A stretch of DNA of 10,466 nt from Verrucomicrobiota bacterium. GTDB taxonomy: Bacteria; Verrucomicrobiota; Kiritimatiellia; Kiritimatiellales; Tichowtungiaceae. The first letter of the stretch is position 1. Each line of letters starts with the position of its first letter. A program made the position numbers and the translations under genes. The notes beneath the pieces are model-generated. The model worked only from the letters and a program-made list of their open reading frames with translations. It did no database searches and was not told where the DNA came from. Of this stretch, positions 1 through 7,325 are shown piece by piece. The stretch is taken from NCBI GenBank assembly GCA_030619095.1, contig JAUXCB010000025.1:1-10466 (forward strand). Direction: 5' to 3'.

Positions 1-53
1 GGAGCATCGCATGAGTTTGCTAACAGAAGTTATCCGGTTGCTTTTAACCATGA

Positions 54-81
54 TTACGTATTACTCGTTACGGATTACGCA
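54..81 (+). repeat. Four degenerate 7-bp tandem units, TTACGNA
   Basis: Four consecutive 7-bp units read TTACGTA, TTACTCG, TTACGGA and TTACGCA. They sit directly upstream of the ribosome-binding site of the response-regulator gene. The period is seen directly; function is unknown. It resembles in style, but not in sequence, the period-8 TGGAATNN array at 6204-6296. No convincing -10/-35 pair was found in the 95 bases before the gene, so the promoter may lie outside the window. Confidence 0.6.
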
Positions 82-92
82 ACTCAAACAAC

Positions 93-96
93 GGAG
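93..96 (+). promoter_or_regulatory. Shine-Dalgarno GGAG that fixes the regulator start
   Basis: GGAG is followed by eight bases and then ATG at 105. A GTG at 96 in the same frame would give three extra residues, but it overlaps this GGAG and has no ribosome-binding site of its own. The ATG start also gives the usual short N-terminus before the first receiver beta strand (VILIVDDE). This is why 105 is preferred over 96. Confidence 0.65.
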
Positions 97-104
97 TGGA
101 TTTT

Positions 105-1460
105 ATGGATACAAAACCCGTTATTCTTATAGTCGATGACGAAAAGAACACGCGCAACGGACTGGCGCGGGCCTTGCGGCGAGCCTATGAGGTGCATGTG
201 GCCGAAAGCGGCGCGGCGGCGTTGAAGATTTTGAGCGAGGAGTCCGTCGATGTGATGCTGAGCGACCTGCGAATGCCGGTGATGGATGGGATGACCTTGA
301 TGCAACGGGCTTTGGCGGGGGCACCTGACCTGACCTGTATTCTCTTGACGGCCTACGGAAATATGGAGACCGCCGTGGAGGCGATGCGCCACGGGGCGAC
401 AGACTTTCTGACCAAACCGGTGAACCTGAGCGAACTGGAGCTGGTGCTGCAACGCGTCCTTCGCTCGCGGCAGGCCGAAGCGGAAAACCGGCAGCTTCGC
501 GAACAACTTGATTCCAAGTTTGGTATGGAGAATATTATTGGCAATTCCCCAGCCATGCAGGAGATTTTTGATACGATTCGTCAGGTGGCCCCTTCGCGGG
601 CAACCGTGTTGGTGCAGGGCGAAAGCGGAACAGGCAAGGAGCTGGTTGCCAAGGCGCTTCATCAATTGAGTCCACGTAAGCACGGTGCATTTGTTCCGGT
701 GCACTGCGCGGCACTTTCTTCCACTCTGCTCGAGAGCGAGCTCTTCGGCCATGAAAAAGGAGCCTTTACCGGAGCGGCGGAACAGCGCAAGGGCCGGTTT
801 GAGATGGCCGATGGCGGATCCCTGTTTCTGGATGAAATCGGCGAGGTGGATTCAACGGTGCAGGTGAAAATTCTTCGCGCACTGGAGGAGTGGGCCTTTG
901 AGCGGGTCGGTGGGCAGGAGATGATCGAGGTGGATACGCGTTTAATTGTGGCTACAAACCGGGATCTGAAGCAAATGGTGGCCGATAGAACGTTCCGGGA
1001 GGATTTGTATTACCGCTTGCATGTGGTGGTGCTTGAACTGCCTCCGCTGCGTGATCGGCTGGGGGATATTCCACTTTTGTTAACCCATTTTTTAGATGGG
1101 TTCAATCGTGAAAACAGCCGGGATATCGAAGGGTTTTCACCGGACGCGCTCGATGTGCTGCAGGCCTATGACTGGCCGGGAAATGTTCGGGAGCTTCGCA
1201 ATGCCGTGGAGCAGATGGTGGTGTTGTCGCGCGGTCGGCGAATCGGGGTGCGCGAATTGCCTGCACAGATCCGGGGTGCGGGTGAACTGCGCGAATCTAT
1301 CGCCGGATCCACAACGCTTGAGGCGATGGAAAAACAGGCGATTCTACAGGGATTGAAGAGTGCGGGCGGGAATCGAACCCGTGCGGCGGAGCAGTTGGGG
1401 ATTAGTCGACGAACACTTCATCGGAAGATTGTGGAGTACGGTTTTACAGAAGTTAAATGA
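105..1460 (+). CDS. NtrC-family sigma-54-dependent response regulator
   Basis: A 451-aa transcription activator with the three-domain NtrC/AtoC layout. Residues 5-120 are a receiver: acidic pair D11-D12, phospho-acceptor D54 (MLSDLRMP), switch T82 and K104. Residues about 143-380 are the AAA+ sigma-54 interaction domain: Walker A GESGTGKE at 172-179, the GAFTGA loop that contacts sigma-54 at 219-224, Walker B LFLDE at 240-244, and WPGNVREL at 358-365. Residues about 405-446 are a Fis-type helix-turn-helix (RTRAAEQLGISRRTLHRK). All key residues are present, so it should be phosphorylated by a histidine kinase and open sigma-54 promoters by ATP hydrolysis. The kinase is not in the window and may lie upstream. 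The regulon cannot be read from the sequence. The next gene on the same strand is a glycosyltransferase, which hints at envelope control but does not prove it. Length and domain order are normal for the family. Confidence 0.95.
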   Translation: MDTKPVILIVDDEKNTRNGLARALRRAYEVHVAESGAAALKILSEESVDVMLSDLRMPVMDGMTLMQRALAGAPDLTCILLTAYGNMETAVEAMRHGATDFLTKPVNLSELELVLQRVLRSRQAEAENRQLREQLDSKFGMENIIGNSPAMQEIFDTIRQVAPSRATVLVQGESGTGKELVAKALHQLSPRKHGAFVPVHCAALSSTLLESELFGHEKGAFTGAAEQRKGRFEMADGGSLFLDEIGEVDSTVQVKILRALEEWAFERVGGQEMIEVDTRLIVATNRDLKQMVADRTFREDLYYRLHVVVLELPPLRDRLGDIPLLLTHFLDGFNRENSRDIEGFSPDALDVLQAYDWPGNVRELRNAVEQMVVLSRGRRIGVRELPAQIRGAGELRESIAGSTTLEAMEKQAILQGLKSAGGNRTRAAEQLGISRRTLHRKIVEYGFTEVK

Positions 1461-1522
1461 GTTTAAGATTGAACAAGCTGAGGCGTTTAAGGATGCTTCA
1501 AAAGCTTTGGAGATACGTATGA
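1457..1522 (+). CDS. Possible 21-codon leader/coupling ORF
   Basis: This short ORF encodes MSLRLNKLRRLRMLQKLWRYV, a basic, leucine-rich peptide. Its ATG overlaps the regulator's TGA (ATGA at 1457-1460), and its own TGA overlaps the glycosyltransferase ATG (ATGA at 1519-1522). It therefore spans the intergenic gap exactly. Only a weak AGAAG lies upstream at 1447-1451. It may be a translated relay that couples the two genes, or a chance open frame. I recognise no family, and coding status is unproven. Confidence 0.25.
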   Translation: MSLRLNKLRRLRMLQKLWRYV

Positions 1523-3315
1523 AAAAACAACAGACACAACCCTTTGAATCAACGCTGCAGGACCTTGTTTATAGCTTGGATGCGGGAACCGGTTTCCGAA
1601 TTGTTCGGGTAGTACTTTTCTGTTTGGTTGTGATCGTAGTGGCCGTTATTTTCACGGCGCGACAGTTCCGTGGGTTTGAGTCTGAGGCAGCGATGGACTC
1701 TGCACAACTGGGTCGTAATTTGGCGCAAACCAGTAGCTATATCACCCAATGCGTTCGCCCGGTGTCAATTGCGCAGGTTTCAGCAAATACCTTTGACGGG
1801 GATGCCAGGATCGAATTCCATCCCGAACTCTTCCGCCCACCGCTCTATCCCGCTATTCTGGCGGGCTGTTTTAAGTTTTTTGAGATCGTTGGGGTTGATC
1901 TTTTTCCGGACAGTAAGGCCTTTGGAGAGATGCGGATTTATCCGGCCGAGCAATGGGTCATTGTTCCCTTAAACCATATTTTCACTGCCCTTTCCGGCCT
2001 CCTGCTTTTTTTTCTGGGACGGAGGCTCTTTTCGGATCACATTGCGGTACTCGGGGCGGCCACCTATTTTCTGACCCGGATGGTTTGGCAAGACAGTATT
2101 AGCGGTACGGGCATTTCGGTCCTCTCCTTTTTTATTATGGGGGCCACCTATTTCCTGGTGTTGGCGATGATTCGCCGCCGGGAAGGTCGTTCTCAATGGA
2201 GCTGGGGCTTGCTGGCCTTGCTATCGGCTCTGTTTTCTTCGGCGGCTCTTCTGACACATTATGCTGCGCTGGTTATGCTCCCAGGGTTGGCCCTCTTTGT
2301 TTTGATGATGGGTACGCGGGCAAAACGGAGTGGGCATCTGGCCTTTTTCTACATTGTATTGACCCTGTTGTTCGCGATGCCCTGGTTCCTTCACAACTAT
2401 CAGGTTTCGGGTTCTCCGCTGGGATTGGCTCCGCATACGGCGTTGATTGACTCGGCGAAGTATCCCGCCGATTCCCTGATGCGAACTCTCAGTCCGACCT
2501 TCAACCTTCTTTCTGATTTCCAGGCGGCGAAAGCGAAGTGCGCGGCAAATTTCAACCAGTTTTATGAGGCCGGATTCACCTCCCTCGGGGGCGGATTATT
2601 AATTGCCTTTTTTATGGTGATGTACTTTTATCGCTTTGTTCGATCTCATGTGCACACCCTTCGATGGGGAATCGGACTTTCCATCGTGCTGTTTTTTATT
2701 GCGGCCGGATTCTTTGGCGAGGCTGCGCTTCCGTTCTATCACCTGTTTTGGCCGTTTGTGATTCTTTATGGATTAGGCTTTTTCTCGATCCTGCTCGATC
2801 GGCTCGATTTCAGTGTTCACCTATATAAAATGAGCCTAACGGGGTTGGTTGCCGGCCTCACAGCCCTTCCCCTGTTGGTCACCATTTTCCTTTCGCCACC
2901 AGCAGGCCCTGTGTACCCTCCCTATTATGTTCCGTTTGTAATGCGTGTGAGTGAGCTGTTGAAACCGACGGAGGTCCTCTGCACCGACATGCCCTGGGCG
3001 ACGGCTTGGTACGGGAAACGAACTTCGATTCTTCTCCCGGCAACGCTGGACGACTACTACGAAATCAATGACTACCGTAAATATATCAGCGGGCTCTATG
3101 TCACTACGCTCACAAAAGACAAACCGTTTGTGAGTTCCTTGAGAGAGGGGCCGGAAAAATCTTGGTTCCCGATCATCATGGGCCAGCTGACAAAGGATTT
3201 TCCATTGAAGTATGGATTCGCATTGAATAAGGAGGATCAGATTTTCCTCTCCGACAGCATTCGCTGGGGGGGCGGTGAGACGCAGCCGGCCGCTGCTGCC
3301 GAGGGCGAGGAATAA
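1519..3315 (+). CDS. GT39/ArnT-like membrane glycosyltransferase
   Basis: A 598-aa inner-membrane protein of the GT-C fold (PMT/ArnT-like, GT39 type), expected to move a sugar from a polyprenyl-phosphate donor to an acceptor on the outer face of the membrane. A first membrane helix spans about residues 28-47. A periplasmic loop follows with an acidic residue in the usual catalytic position (D60 in AAMDSAQLGRNLA) and the family-typical FRPPLYP at 105-111. Further hydrophobic helices run to about residue 458. The soluble C-terminal part includes DMPWATAWYGKRTSILLP (489-507), similar to the periplasmic domain seen in this family, and ends in an Ala/Glu-rich tail. The start at 1519 has GGAG at 1509-1512 with six bases of spacing. 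The frame is open 53 codons further upstream, but that part overlaps the regulator's HTH codons and is rejected. The acceptor is unknown: lipid A, a glycan or a protein are all possible. Fmt follows 16 bp downstream. Confidence 0.8.
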   Translation: MKKQQTQPFESTLQDLVYSLDAGTGFRIVRVVLFCLVVIVVAVIFTARQFRGFESEAAMDSAQLGRNLAQTSSYITQCVRPVSIAQVSANTFDGDARIEFHPELFRPPLYPAILAGCFKFFEIVGVDLFPDSKAFGEMRIYPAEQWVIVPLNHIFTALSGLLLFFLGRRLFSDHIAVLGAATYFLTRMVWQDSISGTGISVLSFFIMGATYFLVLAMIRRREGRSQWSWGLLALLSALFSSAALLTHYAALVMLPGLALFVLMMGTRAKRSGHLAFFYIVLTLLFAMPWFLHNYQVSGSPLGLAPHTALIDSAKYPADSLMRTLSPTFNLLSDFQAAKAKCAANFNQFYEAGFTSLGGGLLIAFFMVMYFYRFVRSHVHTLRWGIGLSIVLFFIAAGFFGEAALPFYHLFWPFVILYGLGFFSILLDRLDFSVHLYKMSLTGLVAGLTALPLLVTIFLSPPAGPVYPPYYVPFVMRVSELLKPTEVLCTDMPWATAWYGKRTSILLPATLDDYYEINDYRKYISGLYVTTLTKDKPFVSSLREGPEKSWFPIIMGQLTKDFPLKYGFALNKEDQIFLSDSIRWGGGETQPAAAAEGEE

Positions 3316-3331
3316 CTGGGAGCGGGCGGTC

Positions 3332-4270
3332 ATGCGTATTCTTTTTTTCGGTTCAGCGGCCATCGGCTTTCCACTACTTGAAGCACTGTTGGCCTCTCCA
3401 AAGGTTGAACTGGCCGGTGTGGTTACGCAACCCGACCGCCCCAGCGGACGAAAGCTGAAAATCACTCCCTGTCCAGCAAAGCTCTTTGCACTGGAGCGGG
3501 GGCTTCCTCTGTTCTCCCCAGAAAAAGTTGGCTCGTCTGACAGTCTTGAAACCATTCGTCAACTGGATGCCGATCTTTTTGTTGTGGTGGCCTACGGACA
3601 ATATATTCCGCAGTCCGTTCTGGCGTTGCCGCCTGCCGGAGCGATTAATTTCCATCCTTCTCTGCTTCCAAAATACCGGGGTTCGACACCCATCCAGTGG
3701 GCCATTGCCAACGGCGATACAACGACCGGCGTGACGATCCTGTATGTGAGCGAAAAAATGGACTCCGGAGATATCATTTTACAGCGGGACGTGCCGATTG
3801 CGCCGGAAGACAACGAGCTCACGATGGAGCCTCTTCTTGCCAAAGCCGGGGCGGAGCTGCTGATGGAGGCGGTGGAGCAGATCCAGTCCGGGGCCGTTCG
3901 CGCCAGACCGCAGGACGACGAGTCTTCCACGGAAGTCCGCAAGCTGGTGAAAGAAGACGGACGGCTGGATTGGACTCTTCCGGCTCGAACCTTACACAAC
4001 CATATCCGTGGTTTCATCTCATGGCCGGGCTGTTTTTTTGAGGTTTCATCGGCTTCTTCCGCCAGACGGGTGAAGGTTTTTCGTGCGCAGGTTGAAGCCG
4101 GAAGTGGAACCCCTGGGGAGATTCTGGATGGGACGGGAGACGGACCTCTGGTGGCAACCGGAGAGGGGGCCTTGCGTCTGTTGGAGCTTCGGCCTGCGGG
4201 AAAGAAAACGATGGATGGGGCGGCATATCTTCGCGGGTATCCTCTTCGTCCGGGCGATCAACTGGGTTGA
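3332..4270 (+). CDS. fmt: Methionyl-tRNA formyltransferase
   Basis: A 312-aa cytoplasmic enzyme that transfers formyl from 10-formyl-tetrahydrofolate to Met-tRNA(fMet) for translation initiation. The N-terminal Rossmann-like domain begins MRILFFGSAAIGFPLLEALL. The tRNA-contact loop around PDRPSGRKLK (34-43) is present. The formyl-transferase signature AINFHPSLLPKYRGSTPIQW (104-123) contains N106 and H108, and D144 lies in EKMDSGDIIL, matching the Asn-His-Asp catalytic set of the family. Residues from about 205 form the OB-fold-like C-terminal tRNA-binding domain. Length is typical. The ATG at 3332 has GGGAG 9 bp upstream; an in-frame extension back to 3275 would overlap the preceding gene and is rejected. 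The usual partner def is absent here. The gene follows the glycosyltransferase by 16 bp and probably shares its transcript. Confidence 0.95.
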   Translation: MRILFFGSAAIGFPLLEALLASPKVELAGVVTQPDRPSGRKLKITPCPAKLFALERGLPLFSPEKVGSSDSLETIRQLDADLFVVVAYGQYIPQSVLALPPAGAINFHPSLLPKYRGSTPIQWAIANGDTTTGVTILYVSEKMDSGDIILQRDVPIAPEDNELTMEPLLAKAGAELLMEAVEQIQSGAVRARPQDDESSTEVRKLVKEDGRLDWTLPARTLHNHIRGFISWPGCFFEVSSASSARRVKVFRAQVEAGSGTPGEILDGTGDGPLVATGEGALRLLELRPAGKKTMDGAAYLRGYPLRPGDQLG

Positions 4271-4289
4271 TTTGTTCGTTCCTCGGTCG

Positions 4290-6266
4290 CTACGGCTCAT
4301 TCGGGGTCAGATCAGATGCTTTCTTCCAGTGTTCCGTTGCGGCGGCCTCGTTGCCGAGTTTTAAATAGGTGTCTCCGAGATGCTCCCAGATGGTGGGGTC
4401 GTTTTGGAGCAGCTCGCTCGCGATTTGCAGCCGTTCCAGCGCTTCTTCATAGTGCCCTTGCATATAGTAGATCCATCCCAGCGTATCGATAAAAGCGGCG
4501 TTGTTCGGATCGTTGACCAGTGCTTTCTGGATCATCACCAGCCCCCGCTCAAGATTTTCTCCGCGCTCCGCCCACATATAGGCCATATAGTTCTGTGCGG
4601 CTGCCGACGTGGATGGATCGCCTAGGTCAATGGCTTTCTGAAAAACCGTTGCGGCCTCTTCAATTTCCCCCGTCCGTTCGAAGAGGGTCGCATAGTGGTA
4701 ATAGAAAGATCCGGTCAGCAGATGGGTGCTTCCCTGATCCTGTGCCAGCACTTCGAAACAGCGGGCTTTTTCCAGCGCCGCCTCATACTCTTCCTCCATT
4801 GCGTGAAGAATGGAGAGGTAATAGAGCACCTCAACGGATTCTGGACTCAGTGGGTGAAAGGACTCCAGCAGATCAATGGCTGCTTTAGAGGAAATGGGCG
4901 ACTCTCCGATCAGAAGGGAGTGCATGTACTGCTTCAGTACGACATCATGGTGGGCGTGGCTCGAAGCCAGTGTGGTAACCGCCTCTTCGAAGTGATCGGC
5001 TTTTTGTGCCGCCACCATAAAATTGTATGAGAAAAATGGACCCTGCACCCATTCGGTATCCGGCGATCTGCTGCGAACATGATGGAGGGTGGCATAGGCC
5101 TCAGCATAGTTTTCCCGGCGGAGAAGAAGTGTGCCAAGCACGGTGCGCAACCGGGCATTTTCCGGATCGGTTTTTAGCGCCTTATTTATCGTGGTTTCCG
5201 CTTCGGCGTAGGATTTTCTATCCAGATAGAGCGAGATGAGTTGCATGTAGAAGGAGCGTGGCGTCTCCTTTTGCTGAAGATGCGTTTCCAGATATTCTAT
5301 CAGCTGATCACGGTGTGAAGGCGGGGTTTTTTCAGCCAGATACTGAAGCCAGATTTCCGGTTCGGGTTCGGTTTGTGAGGGTAGCTTTTCGAAGAGTTCC
5401 AGTGCTCGATCATACGCATCGGTTTGGATGTAGAGATCCAGCACCTGCCGGGCGAGCAGGAGATCGTCCGGCATTCCGGACCGAGCCATCTCAAGAGCCT
5501 GTAGTGCTTTGTTGAACTGGTTGATTGAAAGATGTGCATAGCCCAGCTGCTGCCAGAGAGGCAGACGGGCCGGATCGACCTCAAGTGCTTTTTCCAGCCG
5601 GTCGATTCCGTTTAGAACCATCCTGCGGGAGGCTAGGGGGTTGGGCTCCTTGCGAGCACTCTCAAGAGTCAATACTCCGAGGAGAGAATAGAGGTTGGCT
5701 TGTTCCGTTGGCAGCGTCAGAGCCGACTGCAGAGTCTGAATGGCTTCTGAAAGCCGGTTTTGTAAGAGAAAAAAACGGGCGAGGCTCAGAATGGACTCAC
5801 TGTTTTCCGGAAATGCGGCAACGGCCTGTTTGAAAAGCGGCTCTGCCTCTGCGGGCTGACCGCTCAGCGCAGTGACCCGCGCAAGAAGCAGAAGGGAGTT
5901 CAGCTCATGGGGTTTTCGTTTGTTTAGCTGGCGGGCGAGGCGGAGTGCCTCCTCCGGTTGATCCAGCCTCAGCGCGATGGCAGCGGCGGGCGGATAGAGG
6001 GTTTCCGCAGTCGGATCCAGCTGGATTGCGGCTTCCATCTCCCGCAGGGCGGCCGCGGAGTCTCCGGCAGCCTCCGCCAGCAGGCCAAGGCTAAAATGAG
6101 ACAAAGCCTCTGCTTGCGCATCGACGCTCAGCGGAGGCTTTGAAGAAGGAGTCGTGCATCCCACGACGCATAGCAGGGCAAGGAACCCTGCGATCCGAGA
6201 AAGTGGAACAATGGAATTCTGGAATAATGGAATGTTGGAACTCTGGAGGATTTTAAAACTCATCAT
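4290..6266 (-). CDS. TPR-repeat outer-membrane-type lipoprotein
   Basis: A 658-aa protein with a lipoprotein signal peptide: hydrophobic stretch IAGFLALLCVVGC with lipobox VVGC, Cys at residue 37, followed by TTPSSKPP. The rest is almost entirely helix-turn-helix TPR units, about twelve to fourteen, for example HFSLGLLAEAAGDSAAALRE near 57-76 and, near the C-terminus, MAYMWAERGENLERGLVMIQ, DTLGWIYYMQGHYEEALERL and HLGDTYLKLGNEAAATEHWK. The C-terminal three units match a widespread TPR family in which NY.AY/GY..A is followed by D(T/S)LGW.YY. It is likely a scaffold for an envelope complex; no enzymatic domain is seen. The first 36 residues are unusually long for a lipoprotein signal, and part of them (NIPLFQNSIVPL) is encoded by a period-8 DNA repeat. 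No start codon lies between that repeat and the lipobox, so the start must be at 6266 or 6263. GAGGA lies eight bases upstream. Confidence 0.85.
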   Translation of the reverse strand: MMSFKILQSSNIPLFQNSIVPLSRIAGFLALLCVVGCTTPSSKPPLSVDAQAEALSHFSLGLLAEAAGDSAAALREMEAAIQLDPTAETLYPPAAAIALRLDQPEEALRLARQLNKRKPHELNSLLLLARVTALSGQPAEAEPLFKQAVAAFPENSESILSLARFFLLQNRLSEAIQTLQSALTLPTEQANLYSLLGVLTLESARKEPNPLASRRMVLNGIDRLEKALEVDPARLPLWQQLGYAHLSINQFNKALQALEMARSGMPDDLLLARQVLDLYIQTDAYDRALELFEKLPSQTEPEPEIWLQYLAEKTPPSHRDQLIEYLETHLQQKETPRSFYMQLISLYLDRKSYAEAETTINKALKTDPENARLRTVLGTLLLRRENYAEAYATLHHVRSRSPDTEWVQGPFFSYNFMVAAQKADHFEEAVTTLASSHAHHDVVLKQYMHSLLIGESPISSKAAIDLLESFHPLSPESVEVLYYLSILHAMEEEYEAALEKARCFEVLAQDQGSTHLLTGSFYYHYATLFERTGEIEEAATVFQKAIDLGDPSTSAAAQNYMAYMWAERGENLERGLVMIQKALVNDPNNAAFIDTLGWIYYMQGHYEEALERLQIASELLQNDPTIWEHLGDTYLKLGNEAAATEHWKKASDLTPNEP

Positions 6267-6296
6267 TCCAGTATTCCTCTATTCCAATATTCCCAT
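6204..6296. repeat. Inverted array of period-8 TGGAATNN / ATTCCNNT units
   Basis: On the plus strand six 8-bp units in exact register (TGGAACAA, TGGAATTC, TGGAATAA, TGGAATGT, TGGAACTC, TGGAGGAT; 6204-6251) are followed by a 13-bp AT-rich centre. Four units of the opposite orientation come next (ATTCCAGT, ATTCCTCT, ATTCCAAT, ATTCCCAT; 6265-6296). The two arms are complementary, so the array can fold into a long imperfect hairpin. It lies across the ribosome-binding site, the start codon and the first codons of the minus-strand TPR lipoprotein gene. Confidence 0.85.
6275..6279 (-). promoter_or_regulatory. Shine-Dalgarno GAGGA inside the repeat arm
   Basis: On the minus strand GAGGA is followed by eight bases and then ATGATG (6266-6261), giving a good ribosome-binding site for the TPR lipoprotein. 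It is formed by one variant repeat unit (ATTCCTCT on the plus strand). A complementary TCCTC lies downstream in the same transcript (plus positions 6246-6250), so the site could be sequestered in the hairpin. Confidence 0.5.
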
Positions 6297-6301
6297 CCCC
6301 A

Positions 6302-6391
6302 TTATTTCTTCTTATGACGATCCGCACGCCGGCGTTTGCGACGCTTGTGATTCGACATTTTCGTTTTACGCCATTTTTTAATGGTACCCAT
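6302..6391 (-). CDS. AURKAIP1/COX24-like small basic ribosomal-type protein
   Basis: A 29-codon gene, MGTIKKWRKTKMSNHKRRKR followed by RRADRHKKK. Sixteen of 29 residues are Lys or Arg, and the ending RRADRHKKK is characteristic of the bacterial AURKAIP1/COX24-domain small proteins (Pfam DUF1713 type), related to mitochondrial ribosomal protein mS38. Such proteins are expected on the small ribosomal subunit near the decoding-site rRNA, in the manner of mycobacterial bS22; the exact equivalence is an inference. AAGGA lies eight bases before the ATG. The gene starts 21 bp after the hisG stop and ends 35 bp before the TPR lipoprotein start, all on the minus strand, which indicates an operon. It is easy to miss because of its length. 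I am fairly sure of the family from the composition and C-terminal motif. Confidence 0.8.
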   Translation of the reverse strand: MGTIKKWRKTKMSNHKRRKRRRADRHKKK

Positions 6392-6412
6392 GTGTCTATT
6401 CCTTTTGTGCGC

Positions 6413-7285
6413 TTATGCTACCACTTTGTTTAAGCCGATTTCAATAATACCTTCCGCTCCTGCCGCCTTCAATTCCGGAATAATTTCCCGGACGACGGAC
6501 TCTTCAACCACCGTTTCAATGGCGTACCATCCTTCGTCGGAGAGGCCGTTTATTGTCGGTGCATGCAGGGCTGGAAGAAGCTTCTTGACGGCTTCCAGAT
6601 TTTCGTTTTTCACGTTCATTTTCAGCAGAACTTTGTCTGCCGCATTGAGCGCAGCTTTTAGCAACAGAGAGATTTTCTCCAGCTTGGTGCGCTTCCAGTC
6701 GTCAGCCCAAGCCTCTTTGCTTGCAAAAAATTGTGTATAGGATTCCATCAGCGTGTCGACGATTCGCAAATTGTGCGCACGCAGTGAAGAGCCGGTTTCG
6801 GTGATGTCCACGATGGCGTCGACAAACTCAGGCACCTTGACTTCGGTGGCTCCCCAGGAGAATTCCACCTCGGCGGTCACGCCGTGTTTTTCCAGCCAGC
6901 GTTCAACCAAGGCAACCCCTTCGGTGGCAATCCGTTTGCCTTCGAGGTCTTTCACCGATTGAATGTCGGAGTCTTCCGGCACAGCCAGCACCCACCGAAC
7001 CGGACGGCGGCTCTGCTTGGAGTAGACCATATCGCAAAGAATCTGCACATCGGAGTCATTGGCGGCGATCCAGTCCAGGCCGGAGATGCCCGCATCGAGC
7101 ATGCCTTGTTCAACATAGCGGCTCATTTCCTGCGCGCGGAGCAGGCGGAGTTCAATCTCATCATCGTCGATGGCGGGAAAGTAGGAGCGGGAGTTTCCTT
7201 TAATCTTAAAGCCGGCCTTGCCAAAAAGGGCATAGGTCGACTCCTGCAGACTGCCCTTTGGTAATCCTATAATCAGTTTTTTCAT
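6413..7285 (-). CDS. hisG: ATP phosphoribosyltransferase, long form
   Basis: A 290-aa cytoplasmic enzyme for the first step of histidine synthesis: ATP plus PRPP gives phosphoribosyl-ATP. The N-terminus IIGLPKGSLQEST is the typical HisG start. Two periplasmic-binding-protein-like domains follow (GMLDAGISGLDWIAAND at 61-77; RWVLAVPED at 97-105). The PRPP-binding signature DAIVDITETGSSLRAHNLR (156-174) is intact. Residues about 215-290 (LLKAALNAADKVLLKMNVKN and following, ending in IIEIGLNKVVA) form the ACT-like regulatory domain of the long HisG form, which gives histidine feedback inhibition and works without HisZ. No other his gene is adjacent. The ribosome-binding site is weak: purine-rich, with no clear GGAG. 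A candidate sigma-70 promoter lies at 7326-7354. The downstream genes for the tiny basic protein and the TPR lipoprotein probably share the transcript. Confidence 0.95.
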   Translation of the reverse strand: MKKLIIGLPKGSLQESTYALFGKAGFKIKGNSRSYFPAIDDDEIELRLLRAQEMSRYVEQGMLDAGISGLDWIAANDSDVQILCDMVYSKQSRRPVRWVLAVPEDSDIQSVKDLEGKRIATEGVALVERWLEKHGVTAEVEFSWGATEVKVPEFVDAIVDITETGSSLRAHNLRIVDTLMESYTQFFASKEAWADDWKRTKLEKISLLLKAALNAADKVLLKMNVKNENLEAVKKLLPALHAPTINGLSDEGWYAIETVVEESVVREIIPELKAAGAEGIIEIGLNKVVA

Positions 7286-7325
7286 GGCGGGTTTTTACTT
7301 TTCTCTTCTCAAATTGAAGCGTCAG

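Noticed and set aside
11..139. 42-codon plus-strand ORF with GGAG upstream at the window start
   Set aside because: It runs through the TTACGNA repeat and into the regulator gene in another frame. The peptide (MSLLTEVIRLLLTMITYYSL...) has no family character.
84..752. 222-codon minus-strand frame antisense to the response regulator
   Set aside because: It is a high-GC shadow of a clearly coding gene: composition is His/Arg/Gln-rich and no domain is recognisable.
1366..1385. Reverse complement reads like a tRNA T-arm (GGGTTCGATTCCC)
   Set aside because: It lies in the codons for GGNRTRAA of the Fis-type helix-turn-helix. No acceptor, D or anticodon arm can be placed around it, so it is coincidence.
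1360..1518. 53-codon N-terminal extension of the glycosyltransferase
   Set aside because: It overlaps the regulator's DNA-binding domain in another frame. The ATG at 1519 has its own ribosome-binding site and gives a normal N-terminus before the first helix.
2836..3555. 239-codon minus-strand frame across the glycosyltransferase-fmt junction
   Set aside because: It is antisense to two well-supported genes and shows no family motif.
4271..4289. Terminator between the convergent fmt and TPR genes
   Set aside because: The 19-bp gap and its flanks contain no GC-rich stem followed by a T-run on either strand.
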